A DNA stretch of 55,352 nucleotides from the IMG/VR virus record IMGVR_UViG_3300024323_000003, positions 1-55,352 of that record; one strand, given 5' to 3'. A model generated the notes under the pieces. That model was not told the origin of the DNA, ran no database searches, and worked only from the letters and a program-made list of their open reading frames with translations. The translations under genes were made by a program, and so were the position numbers. The stretch comes from a virus. Shown here piece by piece: positions 41,948 to 48,827 of this stretch (the first letter of the stretch is position 1; the number at the start of each line of letters is the position of its first letter).

Positions 41948-41986
41948 GGCCGGTCGGCGTTTGGTGGCGACCGACCGGCCTTTTTT
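41948..41986 (+). terminator. Strong rho-independent terminator after the capsid gene
   Basis: GGCCGGTCGG (41948-41957) pairs perfectly with CCGACCGGCC (41971-41980) around a 13-base loop, followed by six T. It lies 16 bases after the capsid stop and would isolate a highly expressed transcript. Confidence 0.93.
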
Positions 41987-42039
41987 ATGTATCGTATTGA
42001 GATTAACTGGCGACCACCGAGCCGATTCAACAAACCAAT

Positions 42040-42348
42040 ATGCCAAATCTTTACGGAGACGACACCGAAGCCCCGCCGCCCGCGCCGCCAGCCGACCAGG
42101 CGCCCGACGAGGCCACGCGGACTCAGGACGACGCTCAAACCGCAGTTCTGCCAAAGGACTTTTTCCAAGGCAAGGACTTGAAGCCGGGGGGCGAGTGCAA
42201 GGTGAGAATCGAGCAAGTGATGGACGACGAGGTTGCGGTGACCTACGTTCCGCACTCGGCTGAGGACGAAGGCGCTGCCGAAGAAGCTGCGGCTCCCGAG
42301 GCCGGCGACACCGACGCTGACATGGGCGGCGACCCGAGGTATCAATGA
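42040..42348 (+). CDS. Acidic Pro/Ala-rich hypothetical protein, 102 aa
   Basis: MPNLYGDDTEAPPPAPPADQ is a disordered start; the middle (KPGGECKVRIEQVMDDEVAV) is a small beta unit and the end is acidic. Strong acidity and position after the capsid gene would suit a decoration or head-filling role, which is speculative. Confidence 0.65.
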   Translation: MPNLYGDDTEAPPPAPPADQAPDEATRTQDDAQTAVLPKDFFQGKDLKPGGECKVRIEQVMDDEVAVTYVPHSAEDEGAAEEAAAPEAGDTDADMGGDPRYQ

Positions 42349-42351
42349 GCC

Positions 42352-42822
42352 ATGCCAACAGCCACCGACACGTTAATGGCCGATGCGCGTTGCATCGAAA
42401 TTTGCATTCCCGGCGAGGATATGAAACTCGCCGTCCTGATTTCACTCTTTGCCCGAATTGCTGGTGTGAGCGCAAATACTGACAGTCTTATCGCGGGAGC
42501 GGGTTGCATCGCGGATTGCATTCCAGGGGCTGACATGAAGCTGGCGGTGCTGATCTCGCTCGCGCAGCAGAGCGCGTTGCCCGTCCCAAATCTTCAATTC
42601 ATCAGTCCAGACGCGATGAGTTGGGCGGCTCCGGGAGTGACTCCAGCTACGTGGACTTTGGAAGAATCAGCGTCAGCTAGCAGCGGTTGGTTTGTTCAAA
42701 CCCCTCTCATCTCTGGCAACACAATTTCAGGGGTTGATGGAAACAAGTTTTTCCGAATCACGGGATATAATGCGGCAGGGGTTGCGGTAACCTCCGTCAG
42801 CAATGTTGTTTTTGTGCCGTAA
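42352..42822 (+). CDS. Protein with two tandem CIxxCIP modules and a C-terminal beta domain
   Basis: A 156-residue protein. Module 1 (~5-38) reads DTLMADARCIEICIPGEDMK and LAVLISLFARIAGVS; module 2 (~43-72) reads DSLIAGAGCIADCIPGADMK and LAVLISLAQQ. Each has a Cys pair (C-I-x2-C) before a hydrophobic helix. The C-terminal half is fibronectin-like (TWTLEESASASSGWF; FFRITGYNAAGVAV). The gene next door has two more modules of the same kind. Likely virion or surface proteins; the module family is not one I can name. Confidence 0.72.
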   Translation: MPTATDTLMADARCIEICIPGEDMKLAVLISLFARIAGVSANTDSLIAGAGCIADCIPGADMKLAVLISLAQQSALPVPNLQFISPDAMSWAAPGVTPATWTLEESASASSGWFVQTPLISGNTISGVDGNKFFRITGYNAAGVAVTSVSNVVFVP

Positions 42823-42838
42823 CCACCAACTGACGTGA

Positions 42839-43225
42839 ATGGCCGCAACCCCAACAGACACGCTGATAGCAGGCGCGAACTGCATCGAGAGCTGCGTCCC
42901 GAGCGGTTATCAACTGCCCATCCTCATCAGCCTCTTTGCTCAAATCGCTGGCGTGAGCACTGACACTGACACTCTGATTGCGGGGGCCAAGTGTATCAGC
43001 CAGTGCATTCCCGAAGGTATGCAACTGCCCGTGCTGATTTCGCTGGCTGACCAGATCAACCAGGGCGGCGGGGGTGGCGGCGGCGGGGGAAGCTGCCTCT
43101 TTCGAAGCGTCGGCCCGCCCGTGGTGGTTCCCGCGGCAACGTGCCCCGTCGCCTTAGCATTCGACGACACCGGAGGCTTCTGGTGGTACGCAACAGAACT
43201 ACCCGGATGGGTGAAATTCGGATGA
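42839..43225 (+). CDS. Protein with two more CIxxCIP modules and a Gly9 linker
   Basis: A 128-residue paralogue of the previous gene over its first ~70 residues: DTLIAGANCIESCVPSGYQL, then DTLIAGAKCISQCIPEGMQL with PVLISLADQI. A run of nine glycines leads to a different small C-terminal domain (CPVALAFDDTGGFWWYAT). The stop overlaps the next ATG. Adjacent duplication followed by change of the C-terminal domain is the simplest history. Confidence 0.75.
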   Translation: MAATPTDTLIAGANCIESCVPSGYQLPILISLFAQIAGVSTDTDTLIAGAKCISQCIPEGMQLPVLISLADQINQGGGGGGGGGSCLFRSVGPPVVVPAATCPVALAFDDTGGFWWYATELPGWVKFG

Positions 43226-43527
43226 CCCAAAACGCCATCAACCTCATTCGATCGTACACGGCCTCGCGCTGGTCGTGGCTCTGCGCCTGCTGGCGTTCGC
43301 GCGCGATCGTGGCCGAACTGGTCGAGCATTACGAGAAGGCTGAGGCAAAGGCGAACGCGGCCGACAATGACCGCTTCGCCTCTGCGGTGAAGGCTGAGGT
43401 TCTTCAGCACGAGCTAGACGACTTGCGCCAGGCGCACACCAAAGAGCGCGGCGGCAACGCGGCTCTGAGAAAATTCATCGAGTTGAACCACAAACCCACG
43501 ATGCCTCCAAAACCTGTCCGAAAATGA
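43222..43527 (+). CDS. Coiled-coil protein, 101 aa
   Basis: From the ATG at 43222. An amphipathic, aromatic N-terminus (IRSYTASRWSWLCACWRSRA) and a long helix (LVEHYEKAEAKANAADNDRF; VLQHELDDLRQAHTKERGG). The layout, a short hydrophobic segment followed by a coiled coil, resembles an inner-membrane spanin, but the hydrophobic part is weak. ATGA overlaps on both sides. Confidence 0.6.
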   Translation: MTQNAINLIRSYTASRWSWLCACWRSRAIVAELVEHYEKAEAKANAADNDRFASAVKAEVLQHELDDLRQAHTKERGGNAALRKFIELNHKPTMPPKPVRK

Positions 43528-44660
43528 AAAGATTACTGACTTTCACCGTTCTTATGCTGGCGCTCTCTGCTGGCGCTCAGTATCCACCGCCTTACGTTCA
43601 CAATTATTGGAGCACTCAGGCTCAGGCCCAGGTGAACAGCCCGATAATGAACTCGTCTCACGAGGTCACAAACTTCGTCAACAACGGCCAGACACTATCG
43701 AGCATTATGATTTTTGGGCTCGGAAACCTGGCGGCCGAATCAGGAAAGGTGGCGATCAACGACGACGGCTCGGGGAACTTCGCAAACAACACGTTCAGAT
43801 GGACAGCTGGCGGTGCTGTGACGGCAACAAGTTTTACCGGGGATGGCTCTGGATTGACCGGGCTTCCTTCTGGCGGAACCGGCATCGCCACCAACGGCGG
43901 CAGCGGGCTTAACAACTGGATGACCAATCTGCTCGCCAAGAATTTCACCAATGTAGGGCCAGTCATGGTATTTACCGATCCCGCCGCTCCACTTAATCCG
44001 ACGTTCATTACGAACATTAACTCTCAGTTTGCGATTGGTCAGATCGGGAACTATGCGGACTTGACGTTGAGGAATCTGACGGCGAGAGGAAACGTCCTCA
44101 TCCCTGGAGGCTTGGGTGGGTTCGGAGGTGATGGAAGCTCAATCACAGCCCTTAACGCCTCCAGCATTTCGAGCGGCACCGTTCCGGCAGCTAACGCCCC
44201 TAGCGGGAGCGTGATTCAATGCCTCGTCAGCAACTACACGGCCACCCTGCTCGGAACCAACGTCGCTCCGATTTGGAGCAACATTGTGGTGATCGCGTTC
44301 ACTCCCAAACTCAGCACTTCGCGGGTCGTGGTCGAGGGAAGCGCAATGGTTGGGGCGGCTAACTCCTTTGCGATGTTCATGCGGGTGGCAAAGAACAGAG
44401 CAGCCATGACGGTAGGCGACTCCGCTGGAAGTCGAATATCCTGTAACTGGTACGGCCAGTCTGCTGGTGCTGGATTTTGCGCCACCGCGGCCGGAACCTC
44501 AATCGAAAGCCCAGGAAGCACGACAACGGTTGAGTATTCGCTCCAACTGGCCACCGAATCAACCGGCACTTATTACGTGAATAGGAATGTGACCGACACC
44601 GCCACCGCAGTTTTCGGGCGCGGAACGAGCAGCCTTAAAATCACGGAATACGCGCCATGA
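43524..44660 (+). CDS. Secreted-type fibre protein with signal peptide
   Basis: A 378-residue protein. MKRLLTFTVLMLALSAGAQ is a classic signal peptide (cleavage after Ala18). The shaft holds repeated beta segments with FTGDGSGLTGLPSGGTGIAT and FGGDGSSITALNASSISSGT, a pattern known from fibre-like proteins. A C-terminal beta domain follows (SLQLATESTGTYYVNRNV). A signal peptide is unusual on a phage fibre, which normally assembles in the cytoplasm, so the product may act at the infected cell surface, or the signal may be inherited from a host gene. Confidence 0.72.
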   Translation: MKRLLTFTVLMLALSAGAQYPPPYVHNYWSTQAQAQVNSPIMNSSHEVTNFVNNGQTLSSIMIFGLGNLAAESGKVAINDDGSGNFANNTFRWTAGGAVTATSFTGDGSGLTGLPSGGTGIATNGGSGLNNWMTNLLAKNFTNVGPVMVFTDPAAPLNPTFITNINSQFAIGQIGNYADLTLRNLTARGNVLIPGGLGGFGGDGSSITALNASSISSGTVPAANAPSGSVIQCLVSNYTATLLGTNVAPIWSNIVVIAFTPKLSTSRVVVEGSAMVGAANSFAMFMRVAKNRAAMTVGDSAGSRISCNWYGQSAGAGFCATAAGTSIESPGSTTTVEYSLQLATESTGTYYVNRNVTDTATAVFGRGTSSLKITEYAP

Positions 44661-44911
44661 CCGAATCCCTCCAAATCGCCATCATCGCCGGTCTGTGCGC
44701 TGGCCTCCCGCCCATCATCGTAAGCTGCATCAACCGCGTCCACGTCAGCCGCAAGATCAATGAGGTCCACGTCCAGATTAACAGTCGCATGGACTCGTGG
44801 ATGGCCGCAGCCAAAGCTTTGTCCCACTCGGAGGGTAAGGTCGAGGGCGCCGCCGAACAAAAGGCGTCCGACGAGCGGGACAAACTCAAAGGTCCACCGA
44901 GCAACCAATGA
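44657..44911 (+). CDS. Membrane-anchored helical protein, 84 aa
   Basis: LQIAIIAGLCAGLPPIIVSCIN is one membrane span with N-terminal polar residues; the rest (VHVSRKINEVHVQINSRMDS; WMAAAKALSHSEGKVEGA) is a helix that extends into the cytoplasm or periplasm. The VHxxVNSRxxxxL segment recurs in small phage proteins next to lysis genes. Possible holin-accessory or spanin role; both ends overlap neighbours by 4 bases. Confidence 0.62.
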   Translation: MTESLQIAIIAGLCAGLPPIIVSCINRVHVSRKINEVHVQINSRMDSWMAAAKALSHSEGKVEGAAEQKASDERDKLKGPPSNQ

Positions 44912-45165
44912 CGACAACGGAACACAGCATTATGACGCTAAAAGAACCGCAGGGAAAAAAGGCCGGTCAACTCAACTTCAATACCGTCATCGGGATTGTC
45001 GCCGTGGCCACTATCGGCTGGGTTGGAAACACGCTCACGAAGGTCAACGATAAGGTGATGCGGATTGAGACGCTAATGGAGGTTCGCAGCGAGCAAATAG
45101 CGGCAGACGAAAAGCGGCTTGTCACCATCGAGGCTTTGATGGGGTTAAGGCCAAAGCAGCCATGA
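44908..45165 (+). CDS. Holin-like or XhlA-like membrane protein, 85 aa
   Basis: The N-terminal ~25 residues are polar; one span (FNTVIGIVAVATIGWVGNTL) leads to a charged helix (KVNDKVMRIETLMEVRSEQI). One span plus coiled coil is the layout of XhlA-like hemolysin/holin partners. It precedes lipoprotein genes in the presumed lysis cassette. Function is inferred from context only. Confidence 0.55.
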   Translation: MTTTEHSIMTLKEPQGKKAGQLNFNTVIGIVAVATIGWVGNTLTKVNDKVMRIETLMEVRSEQIAADEKRLVTIEALMGLRPKQP

Positions 45166-45662
45166 TTCGCTGGCTCCCAATTCTCTTGGCCGTCCTGTGC
45201 GGGTGCGCCTCGAATCCGATCACCAGGCACGGCATCCCTGAGTTTGGAACCATTGACCGAGAGAGCGGCCGATACCGCGGAGGTCAGCCCAATGCCGAAG
45301 GCGTCCAATGGCTCGTCTCCAAAGGCATCACGCGCCGGCTGAAGCTCAACACCGAGGCTGAGGGCAGCGATGCAGCGGAGCGGGCGGCGGGGATTCAGGT
45401 CCGCTACTCGCCCATCACCATCTGGCAGCAGTTGGGGCTTGTCAGCATAAGCACCAACCAGATTAACGATGCCGTTCTTTGGATGTCGCAGGGTCCGGTT
45501 TTTGTTGGGTGTCAGCATGGCCAGGACCGTACCGGGCTCGTGGTGGCGGTGTACAGGGTCAAAATCGAGGGCTGGACCAAGCGCCAGGCCCGCGCTGAAA
45601 TGCGGTTGCATCACTTCCACCCGTGGCTATTGGGACTCACATTTTACTGGTGGGATGTCTAA
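45162..45662 (+). CDS. Lipoprotein tyrosine/dual-specificity phosphatase-like enzyme
   Basis: A 166-residue protein. The N-terminus LPILLAVLCGCAS is a lipoprotein signal with C15 as likely lipid anchor. SGRYRGGQPNAEGVQWLVSKG is the entry strand of the DSP fold, and VGCQHGQDRTGLV carries C117-x5-R123, the cysteine phosphatase P-loop; the residue before Cys, usually His, is Gly. The C-terminus (WTKRQARAEMR) fits the fold's last helices. It would sit in the envelope facing the periplasm and may remove phosphate from protein, sugar or lipid head groups. Both ends overlap neighbours. Confidence 0.82.
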   Translation: MIRWLPILLAVLCGCASNPITRHGIPEFGTIDRESGRYRGGQPNAEGVQWLVSKGITRRLKLNTEAEGSDAAERAAGIQVRYSPITIWQQLGLVSISTNQINDAVLWMSQGPVFVGCQHGQDRTGLVVAVYRVKIEGWTKRQARAEMRLHHFHPWLLGLTFYWWDV

Positions 45663-45877
45663 TGCTGGCGGGTTGCTCAACTGCTGAGTTCGCGCAGCCA
45701 GTCTATTTCTACCACGAAAAGCCGGGGCCGGTGGCTGCGGCGGTGCGTAACAGCCAGCGAAAGGCCCTGAACGACGAGCAGGCTATCCGCGTGACCCGCG
45801 AAGCAATGAAGATTCACCATCACCGGCTGGCGACCAACCTGCCACCGATGCCACCCGATGAAGAAAGGCGACGTTGA
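45623..45877 (+). CDS. Small lipoprotein, possible outer-membrane spanin
   Basis: From the GTG at 45623: IGTHILLVGCLMLAGCST has a consensus lipobox LAGC (Cys18); the internal ATG at 45662 would give too short a signal. The mature ~65 residues contain EKPGPVAAAVRNSQRKALND and a Pro/Met-rich end (LATNLPPMPPDEERRR). Short Pro-containing lipoproteins overlapping an upstream gene are typical of o-spanins, but the matching i-spanin is uncertain. It overlaps the phosphatase by 40 bases. Confidence 0.65.
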   Translation: MAIGTHILLVGCLMLAGCSTAEFAQPVYFYHEKPGPVAAAVRNSQRKALNDEQAIRVTREAMKIHHHRLATNLPPMPPDEERRR

Positions 45878-46031
45878 GAAAACGATCAGGAAGGTGTTTT
45901 ACCGGCCGCCGAAGGAAAATGCTCCTTGGGCGGCGTGGATTCGGCGCAAGCAGCGTGACGAGGCTTGGAGCGAGCGCATGAACAGAAGAGCCTTGCGGAA
46001 GCTTAGGAAAAGGCGTAAAGGTGCCGAATGA
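45858..46031 (+). CDS. Small very basic protein, 57 aa
   Basis: An ATG frame of 57 codons overlapping the previous gene by 20 bases and the next by 4 (ATGA). About one third of residues are Lys/Arg (KKGDVEKTIRKVF; MNRRALRKLRKRRKG), with three Trp in the middle (APWAAWIRRK). It is likely to bind nucleic acid or membrane surfaces; lysis peptides are a further option. Confidence 0.62.
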   Translation: MKKGDVEKTIRKVFYRPPKENAPWAAWIRRKQRDEAWSERMNRRALRKLRKRRKGAE

Positions 46032-46252
46032 AGAAACTCATCCTTCCCACCCTCGCAGCGTTGATCCTGGCCGGCTGCTCGTCCACCAACGCCGCCAAAA
46101 TTATCGCTGCGGCAGCCAAAGATCCCGCGACGGTTCAGATCAAAGTCACCACGATCTACGGAAATGTCAGTTACACCCGCATTGGGGCTCGCACAAACGA
46201 AACGGTAACCGTGAGCACCGACGGAAGCGTGACGGTTAAGACCAATCCTTAA
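46028..46252 (+). CDS. Small lipoprotein, 74 aa
   Basis: KKLILPTLAALILAGCSST has a perfect lipobox LAGC with Cys17. The mature part is a short beta-rich domain (VQIKVTTIYGNVSYTRIGAR; VTVSTDGSVTVKT). It is the last gene of the plus-strand late region, 28 bases from the convergent early operon; no terminator is evident between them. Possible outer-membrane spanin or superinfection-blocking lipoprotein. Confidence 0.78.
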   Translation: MKKLILPTLAALILAGCSSTNAAKIIAAAAKDPATVQIKVTTIYGNVSYTRIGARTNETVTVSTDGSVTVKTNP

Positions 46253-46279
46253 TGCCTCTCGCTGGCTTTGGGGCGGGGG

Positions 46280-46600
46280 TCATGGAAGATATTCTGCCGG
46301 ATGATCCTTTATGATTCTCACGGCAGTTTTTGGTATTCCAACACAACTTGAACGCAGGGGCAGGAAAGGCTCAATCGGTTTCAACTTCTGAATTGAAAGC
46401 CCGCGTTGGCCGATTGAGCGATAGGCTGCAACTTTCACAATTTCACCTTTTGTCCATCGCGTGAACATGCCGCCCCCGGCTACGTCCATAGTCATAACTC
46501 CGATGCGCCAACGAGACAGACTGCCGTCCAAGTTCCGGTTAAGACTTGCCTTTGACCCGAATCCACCAACGGCTTTGATTGAGTATTCCACTTCGCTCAT
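46280..46600 (-). CDS. Hypothetical protein, 106 aa, last of the early operon
   Basis: I chose the ATG at 46600, which has GGGGAG 5 bases upstream. EVEYSIKAVGGFGSKASLNR, then SRWRIGVMTMDVAGGGMFTR, and GEIVKVAAYRSIGQRGLSIQ are beta-rich. Unknown function. Its start overlaps the stop of the disrupted gene upstream as ATGA, which argues that the upstream frame was once translated to that point. Confidence 0.68.
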   Translation of the reverse strand: MSEVEYSIKAVGGFGSKASLNRNLDGSLSRWRIGVMTMDVAGGGMFTRWTKGEIVKVAAYRSIGQRGLSIQKLKPIEPFLPLRSSCVGIPKTAVRIIKDHPAEYLP

Positions 46601-47043
46601 CGCTCCCCTTTCTCGCTCGCGGAGTAGAGCGAACGGGAGAAGCGACAAATTGTTTCCGGTAGTGTCGGGCCGGTGTTGCAACTTGCAACCACTTTGGCGT
46701 CGTCCTCGTCATGCGCCGAATCGAGCGAGACAATAAATTGCCCGTTATCGGGGTCAGCGCAGATTACGATTTAGAAATGAGTATCGCGCAACTTCTCCAC
46801 GCACGCTTTCAAAACCGCCATCGCGTCGGCGTTGTTGGTGGTTGGGTGGAACATTTCATCTTCAGGATGATCGCACTCATAAAGTTCTGGCAATCGCGCC
46901 TCTCCGGTCCACCTCAATTCTTGGCCCGGAACATTCCACGCCCTGCGATATTTTAATGATTGCGACTTATTTGGGGTCCACCCCATCACATGCTCGGCAA
47001 TCCAAGCATCAAGCTCCCGCAACTCATCGTTTTCAGTTTTCAT
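46597..47043 (-). pseudogene. Phage ABA-sandwich-type protein interrupted by an in-frame TAA
   Basis: From the ATG at 47043: ELRELDAWIAEHVMGW is the hallmark opening of the phage ABA sandwich family. After DAMAVLKACVEKLRDTHF a TAA (46773-46771) stops the frame, yet the same frame continues as IVICADPDNGQFIVSLDSAH and PTLPETICR. That is the second half of the same fold, and it ends as ATGA on the next gene. One base change (for example TAC to TAA, Tyr) would cause this. TAA is used as a true stop elsewhere in the genome, so recoding is unlikely; a truncated 90-residue product is expected. Confidence 0.8.
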
Positions 47044-47221
47044 AATCCTTTTCAAACGCCGCCTCATCATCGTATTCGCGCTGGACGGCACGCAGTTTTA
47101 CCGCTGCCTGCTCTAACTGCGCAGCAGCCAAATCTAGTTGGTGGTGCGACCGAATCATTTCGGATGCGTTCGCAACGTTGCGCTGTGCCTCAAGAAAGAC
47201 TCGAAAGGTTTGTGTTTTCAT
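47033..47221 (-). CDS. Small helical protein, 62 aa
   Basis: From the ATG at 47221 (TTG 47233 possible). FRVFLEAQRNVANASEMIRS, then QLDLAAAQLEQAAVKLRAVQ is one amphipathic helical hairpin. It overlaps the ABA-sandwich gene by 11 bases. Function unknown. Confidence 0.62.
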   Translation of the reverse strand: MKTQTFRVFLEAQRNVANASEMIRSHHQLDLAAAQLEQAAVKLRAVQREYDDEAAFEKDYEN

Positions 47222-47225
47222 AAAT

Positions 47226-47456
47226 TCACTCAATCAGACCCGCCCTCACAGCGAGCCTCACCAATCCAGGCACGTCCCAAAGCTTCAACGCCTTCATAAG
47301 CGCGGCCCGGTGATACTCGGCAGTTTTTGGGCCGACCTGCATGGCTGAGGCAATCTCTTTCATGTTGGCTCCCTCGGCTATCATTTGCAGAGTTTCGCGC
47401 TGGCGGGGCGTCAGGCTTTCTACGGCGGTCATGGCTTGGCAGCGGGGGCAGGTCAT
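47226..47456 (-). CDS. LuxR/GerE-type helix-turn-helix protein
   Basis: A 76-residue protein. After MTCPRCQAMTAVE (a CxxC), LTPRQRETLQMIAEGANMKE, then IASAMQVGPKTAEYHRAALM and a final helix, is a complete LuxR-type four-helix HTH. It has no receiver domain, so it may bind DNA constitutively or be controlled by level. It is likely a regulator of phage or host promoters. Confidence 0.88.
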   Translation of the reverse strand: MTCPRCQAMTAVESLTPRQRETLQMIAEGANMKEIASAMQVGPKTAEYHRAALMKALKLWDVPGLVRLAVRAGLIE

Positions 47457-47475
47457 GTGGCTATGCGCTTAAAGG

Positions 47476-47841
47476 TCATTTCCAGACAATCAAAAGCCCA
47501 CGGAACGGCAGGCCATGCTCGGCCTCGAACCATTTTCGCATGTCCGGCCAATTCTTGAAACCGTCTGCTTTGGCAAATTCTCCAAGCGGCCTATAAGTTT
47601 TTGCGGCGTGGCCAACCATGACCAAGTGACGGTCAATGATAACCCCGCACAGTCCTGTTATGGGGGCTTCCTTTAGCTTCACCTGCTTTGATCGGTAGGG
47701 AAGCCTTTTCCATTTTCGGCAATCAATAATGTCCCCAATTCTAGGAACACGCTTAGGCCACGGGCGGATCGTCTGTCGCTTTGCGCCGGACTTTACTAGC
47801 GGAGCAAACCGAGGCTTGAACATTCGCACGAATCGGCTCAT
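47476..47841 (-). CDS. ASCH/PUA-like domain protein
   Basis: A 121-residue protein opening FKPRFAPLVKSGAKRQTIRP, then GDIIDCRKW, the ASCH signature (Fxxxxxxxxxxxx-GxKxxTIR, followed by GD-hydrophobic). The C-terminal RKWFEAEHGLPFRGLLIVWK completes the barrel. ASCH domains are RNA-binding; several phages carry one, possibly to act on host RNA. ATGA overlap with the gene before. Confidence 0.82.
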   Translation of the reverse strand: MSRFVRMFKPRFAPLVKSGAKRQTIRPWPKRVPRIGDIIDCRKWKRLPYRSKQVKLKEAPITGLCGVIIDRHLVMVGHAAKTYRPLGEFAKADGFKNWPDMRKWFEAEHGLPFRGLLIVWK

Positions 47842-48167
47842 TGCTCACCCTCCAACCTAACGCCCTGGGATTCTAGGGCGGTGAGGGCTGCCATCAATTC
47901 GTAGTCACCTTTTCTTGAAGGAGTGCTTTTTACAGCTACTACCCGTGTCGCCGCTCTCGCCACAGCAATCAGGGCGGTGTTGGTGGCTTTGAGGCGTTCG
48001 ATTTCGCTCAGTTCCGTCATGCTTCCAGCGTGACCCTGTTTCCATTGCAGGTATTCCCAAGCCTCGTCTTTGACGGCAAAAGAGGCTATGCGTCGGCTGC
48101 AAAGCGGTTCACCTTCAAAGATCGTCCAAAGCAGTCCAGTTTTTCCTTGTTCAGATGCTCCAGTCAT
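47838..48167 (-). CDS. Hypothetical protein, 109 aa
   Basis: LLWTIFEGEPLCSRRIASFA is beta-rich; the second half is a helix with a coiled-coil pattern (TELSEIERLKATNTALIAVA). Soluble. The frame is supported by ATGA coupling to the ASCH gene. Function unknown. Confidence 0.65.
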   Translation of the reverse strand: MTGASEQGKTGLLWTIFEGEPLCSRRIASFAVKDEAWEYLQWKQGHAGSMTELSEIERLKATNTALIAVARAATRVVAVKSTPSRKGDYELMAALTALESQGVRLEGEQ

Positions 48168-48171
48168 AATT

Positions 48172-48597
48172 TTATCCTACTCGGTTGTCTATTTGAAAAC
48201 GTGCGGCTTCAAGCTCCGCCCTGACCGTGGCGAGTTCGGCGCGGAGTTGGTCCCTATTAGCTAACCATGCTTTGAATGCACTTTCTTGCGATTGAGTTAC
48301 GGCTTTATATTTTGCGTGCCACTCATCCCGTTCCGCTTCGGCGAGGAGTAGGGAGGGGAGTTGTGGTAAATGAGCAAGGATCACTTTGCTAGCTTCTTTC
48401 TGTCTGGATATTGTGATGCGTTCGTTTTCACTCGGTTCGTTCTGTCGGTCCTCTGGTTCCAGGTATGCTCTTGCTGAAGCGAGCTCGTCGTCTTGGTGTT
48501 GCCATTTCTCATTGAGTGAAACGAGCGTGTCTCCTAACGAGAAAGCACACTCTCTCGCCATCGTCTCCGCTTTAGTTTGGGCTTCGGTTGGGGTCAT
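48172..48597 (-). CDS. Coiled-coil protein, 141 aa
   Basis: Helical throughout: EAQTKAETMARECAFSLGDT, QHQDDELASARAYLEPEDRQ, and a C-terminal leucine-rich coil (NRDQLRAELATVRAELEAAR). No enzyme motif. It is part of the tightly packed early operon and overlaps the previous gene as ATGA. Confidence 0.68.
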   Translation of the reverse strand: MTPTEAQTKAETMARECAFSLGDTLVSLNEKWQHQDDELASARAYLEPEDRQNEPSENERITISRQKEASKVILAHLPQLPSLLLAEAERDEWHAKYKAVTQSQESAFKAWLANRDQLRAELATVRAELEAARFQIDNRVG

Positions 48598-48827
48598 AGT
48601 TTGTTTGGTGATTCTTGTTTCAGGACACGCAAGAGTTGCTCCATTTTGATGTTGTTGAAAACGTGTGCGGCTTTCATCCCTTCGTGGAAGTTAATGCCGT
48701 GGGTGTCTTTCCACTGTTCGCACAACTTAACCCAAGAGTCGCACGATTCTAATTCCTGTTCGTATTCCTTGCGGTAAATCTTCTCGAACTCCAAAATGGT
48801 TTTGGGATGTTGATATGACTCACTCAC
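48594..48827 (-). CDS. Hypothetical protein, 77 aa, GTG start
   Basis: From GTG 48827, which overlaps the stop of the 28-residue peptide as GTGA. PKTILEFEKIYRKEYEQELE, then CEQWKDTHGINFHEGMKAAH: a helical soluble protein with two Cys. Function unknown. Confidence 0.68.
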   Translation of the reverse strand: MSESYQHPKTILEFEKIYRKEYEQELESCDSWVKLCEQWKDTHGINFHEGMKAAHVFNNIKMEQLLRVLKQESPNKL

